Under the pieces are notes generated by a model, which was not told the DNA's origin, did no database searches, and saw only the letters and a list, made by a program, of their open reading frames with translations. The position numbers and the translations under genes are program-made. This document shows positions 4,359 through 5,939 of a stretch of 5,939 nt of DNA, piece after piece (within the stretch, counting starts at the first letter, position 1; every line of letters starts with the position of its first letter). The stretch comes from Gemmatimonadaceae bacterium (GTDB taxonomy: Bacteria > Gemmatimonadota > Gemmatimonadetes > Gemmatimonadales > Gemmatimonadaceae), in contig JAICUE010000178.1 of NCBI GenBank assembly GCA_025936015.1, positions 1-5,939 of the forward strand. The letters run 5' to 3'.

Positions 4359-5939
4359 CTACTCGTTGAGCAGGTCGAGGCGAAAGGTCGAATAGGCGCG
4401 ATCGCGCTCGACGCGATCGAGGGCGCGACGGGCGCTCGAAGCAAGCGGCGTGAGCGAAGGATCGTATTTCACGTCGCCAATGCCGGCGTCGGACTCGCGC
4501 GCGACCTTGGCGCCCGGGTTGAGAATTCCCTCCGGGTCGAAGGCGTGCTTCACGAGCGCGAAGCGTTCCACGATCTCCCGACCCCACACTTCCTCGAGAA
4601 GCGGCGCACGGAGACGGCCGTCGCCGTGCTCCCCGGAGACGGTGCCGCCGAGTGAGGCGACGAGCGCGGTGACATCGGCGAGGAGCGCGGCGACGCGGGC
4701 ATGCCAGTCAGCACGCCGAACATCCACGAGCGGATTGACGTGAATGTGCGCGTCGCCGGCGTGGCCGAAGATGACACCGCGAATCTCCTGGCGCGCGAGG
4801 GCGGCGCGGACCCCGCGGACATACTCGGCGAGGCGCGCCGGCGGCACCGCGCCGTCCTCGATGAACTGCATCGACTTGAGCGAGGGATCGAGCTTGGCGA
4901 GGATCGGGCTCGCGGCGTGACGGAGCGCCCACAACTTCTTCTCGGCGTCAGCACTGTCGGCGACACGGACGGCGGTCGCACCGGCTCGCTCACAGGCAGC
5001 GACGATCGATGCGACGATTGCCTGCGCCTCGTTCGCGCTTTCGGCTTCCGCCTCGGCCATGATCACCGCTTCGGTGCCGACGGGAATCTCGACCGGGAGC
5101 GGGCCGGCAGCCGCGACGTCGAGGAAGGTCTTGTCGAGCAGCTCGCACGCGCTCGCACCAGCGGCACGCGCGGCAGCCGCGGCGTCGACCGCGGTCTCGA
5201 GCGAGGGGAACGCAGCGAGGAGGCTCGCGGTGGCGGCGGGAATCGGCTGCAGCGTGAGCTCGATGCCGACGAAGATCGCGAGGGTTCCCTCGCTGCCGAC
5301 GAGCAGGTCGACGAGGTCTTCCGCCTGCTCCCCACCGCGGGCCCATTCGGAGATTCCGTACCCGGAGGACTCCTTGCGGACCCCGGGATGGCGAGCCGGG
5401 CGTTCGCTCTCGCGACGGCGGAGCGACGGAGCGGCCTCGGCGAGAAAGCGCGCGACCGGCGGAACGTTAGGCGGCGGGTCGCCGCGGCGGACGAGGGCGC
5501 GGGAGCCGTCGGCGAAGACGCAGTCGAGGGCGGTGATCCAGGGCCGAGTGGAGCCGACGGCAACGGTGCGGGCACCGGCGGCGTTGGTCGAGGCCATCCC
5601 GCCTAACGTGCAGAACGACCAGCTCGACGGGTCGACCGGGAAGCGGAGGCCCGACGGCGCGAGTGCGGCATTGAGCGCGCCAAGCACGACGCCGGGGCCG
5701 ACGTGCACGCGTTGGGCGGCGGCGTTCACCGGCCTGATCTCGCGGAGGCGGCTGAGGTCGAGGATGACGCCGTCGCCGATCGCGCCGCCGGCCATGCTGC
5801 TGCCCGACCCGCGCGGGATGAGTGGCGTCCTGGTCGCGGCGGCCCAGCGGACGAGGGTGACGACATCGTCGGCGTCGGTGGGGACGGCGACGGCGCGAGG
5901 AAGGCGGCGCTGGATCCCGGCCGCCTCGGCGTAGACCGC
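4359..5939 (-). CDS. FAD-binding oxidase, GlcD / D-lactate dehydrogenase type, N-terminus cut off
   Basis: The frame is open from the window end to the TAG at 4361-4359 and gives 526 residues; the start lies outside. An internal ATG at 5795 sits within the FAD domain and is not the start. Visible-residue numbering: PRAVAVPTDADDVV (14-27) and PRGSGSSMAGGAIGDG (42-57) are the PCMH-type FAD-binding (FAD_binding_4) elements, followed by LGGMASTNAAG (112-122) and the FAD-contact LVGSEGTLAIF (213-223). The C-terminal FAD-oxidase domain has the likely metal/substrate-site HAGDAHIHVNPL (393-404), SGEHGDGR (435-442) and the closing DPEGILNPGAKV (468-479). Known relatives oxidise 2-hydroxy acids such as glycolate or D-lactate and pass electrons to a quinone or partner protein. 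About 47 further residues follow AKV without cysteines, so the C-terminal Fe-S (CCG) domain of the large fused enzymes is absent. No GlcE/GlcF-like partner follows, so the substrate cannot be named. Confidence 0.93.
   Translation of the reverse strand, partial: AVYAEAAGIQRRLPRAVAVPTDADDVVTLVRWAAATRTPLIPRGSGSSMAGGAIGDGVILDLSRLREIRPVNAAAQRVHVGPGVVLGALNAALAPSGLRFPVDPSSWSFCTLGGMASTNAAGARTVAVGSTRPWITALDCVFADGSRALVRRGDPPPNVPPVARFLAEAAPSLRRRESERPARHPGVRKESSGYGISEWARGGEQAEDLVDLLVGSEGTLAIFVGIELTLQPIPAATASLLAAFPSLETAVDAAAAARAAGASACELLDKTFLDVAAAGPLPVEIPVGTEAVIMAEAEAESANEAQAIVASIVAACERAGATAVRVADSADAEKKLWALRHAASPILAKLDPSLKSMQFIEDGAVPPARLAEYVRGVRAALARQEIRGVIFGHAGDAHIHVNPLVDVRRADWHARVAALLADVTALVASLGGTVSGEHGDGRLRAPLLEEVWGREIVERFALVKHAFDPEGILNPGAKVARESDAGIGDVKYDPSLTPLASSARRALDRVERDRAYSTFRLDLLNE

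Noticed and set aside
4201..4587. N-terminal extension of ThyX up to 4587
   Set aside because: The added residues are Arg/Ser/Pro-rich, overlap the end of the oxidase gene and cover the tandem repeats; a normal ThyX N-terminus begins at the ATG at 4200.
4701..5606. Plus-strand open frame of about 301 codons opposite the FAD oxidase
   Set aside because: Antisense shadow of a gene with clear FAD-oxidase motifs; low-complexity Arg/Gly-rich translation and no family signal.
5465..5608. Integron attC-like core sites (GTTAGGC at 5466 and GCCTAAC at 5601)
   Set aside because: Core sites fit GTTRRRY and RYYYAAC but are in the wrong order for attC, and both sit inside conserved coding sequence of the FAD oxidase; no integrase or cassette structure is present.

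Overview
The window is very GC-rich bacterial DNA. Every gene I can support lies on the minus strand, so transcription runs from high to low coordinates. Third codon positions are mostly G or C, which creates long antisense open frames on the plus strand; I treat these as shadows. Base composition, a FAD-linked oxidase, ThyX (flavin-dependent thymidylate synthase) and a KamA-family enzyme next to ATP-grasp ligases suit a free-living, high-GC environmental bacterium. A Gemmatimonadota-like source is a guess from general impression, not something the sequence proves.

Layout in transcription order. (1) 5939-4359: a FAD-binding oxidase of the GlcD / D-lactate dehydrogenase type, lacking its N-terminus at the window edge. 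(2) 4358-4201: a 158-base spacer with three imperfect 29-bp tandem repeats. (3) 4200-3451: thyX. (4) 3450-3307: a 144-base spacer with an AT-rich island, holding a terminator-like hairpin with a T tract just after thyX and a plausible sigma70-type promoter for the next genes. (5) 3306-2110 and 2090-1023: two related but diverged ATP-grasp ligases of the D-Ala-D-Ala-ligase-like fold. (6) 1007-423: a GNAT acetyltransferase. (7) 426-1: the N-terminal third of a KamA-family (lysine 2,3-aminomutase-like) radical SAM enzyme, cut by the window edge.

The four genes from 3306 down to the window start look like one operon: gaps of 19 and 15 bases, then a 4-base ATGA overlap between the GNAT and KamA genes. 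This is the most interesting part. An enzyme likely to make a beta-amino acid (beta-lysine if it acts like KamA), an acyltransferase and two carboxylate-amine ligases could together build an acylated beta-amino-acid peptide or solute. The KamA + GNAT pair recalls the ablA/ablB route to N-epsilon-acetyl-beta-lysine, but ablA/ablB has no ATP-grasp pair and this GNAT is short for AblB. The product is inference. ThyX and the FAD oxidase look metabolically unrelated to this operon. No gene-free stretch exceeds 160 bases, and I saw no RNA genes, CRISPR arrays or mobile elements.
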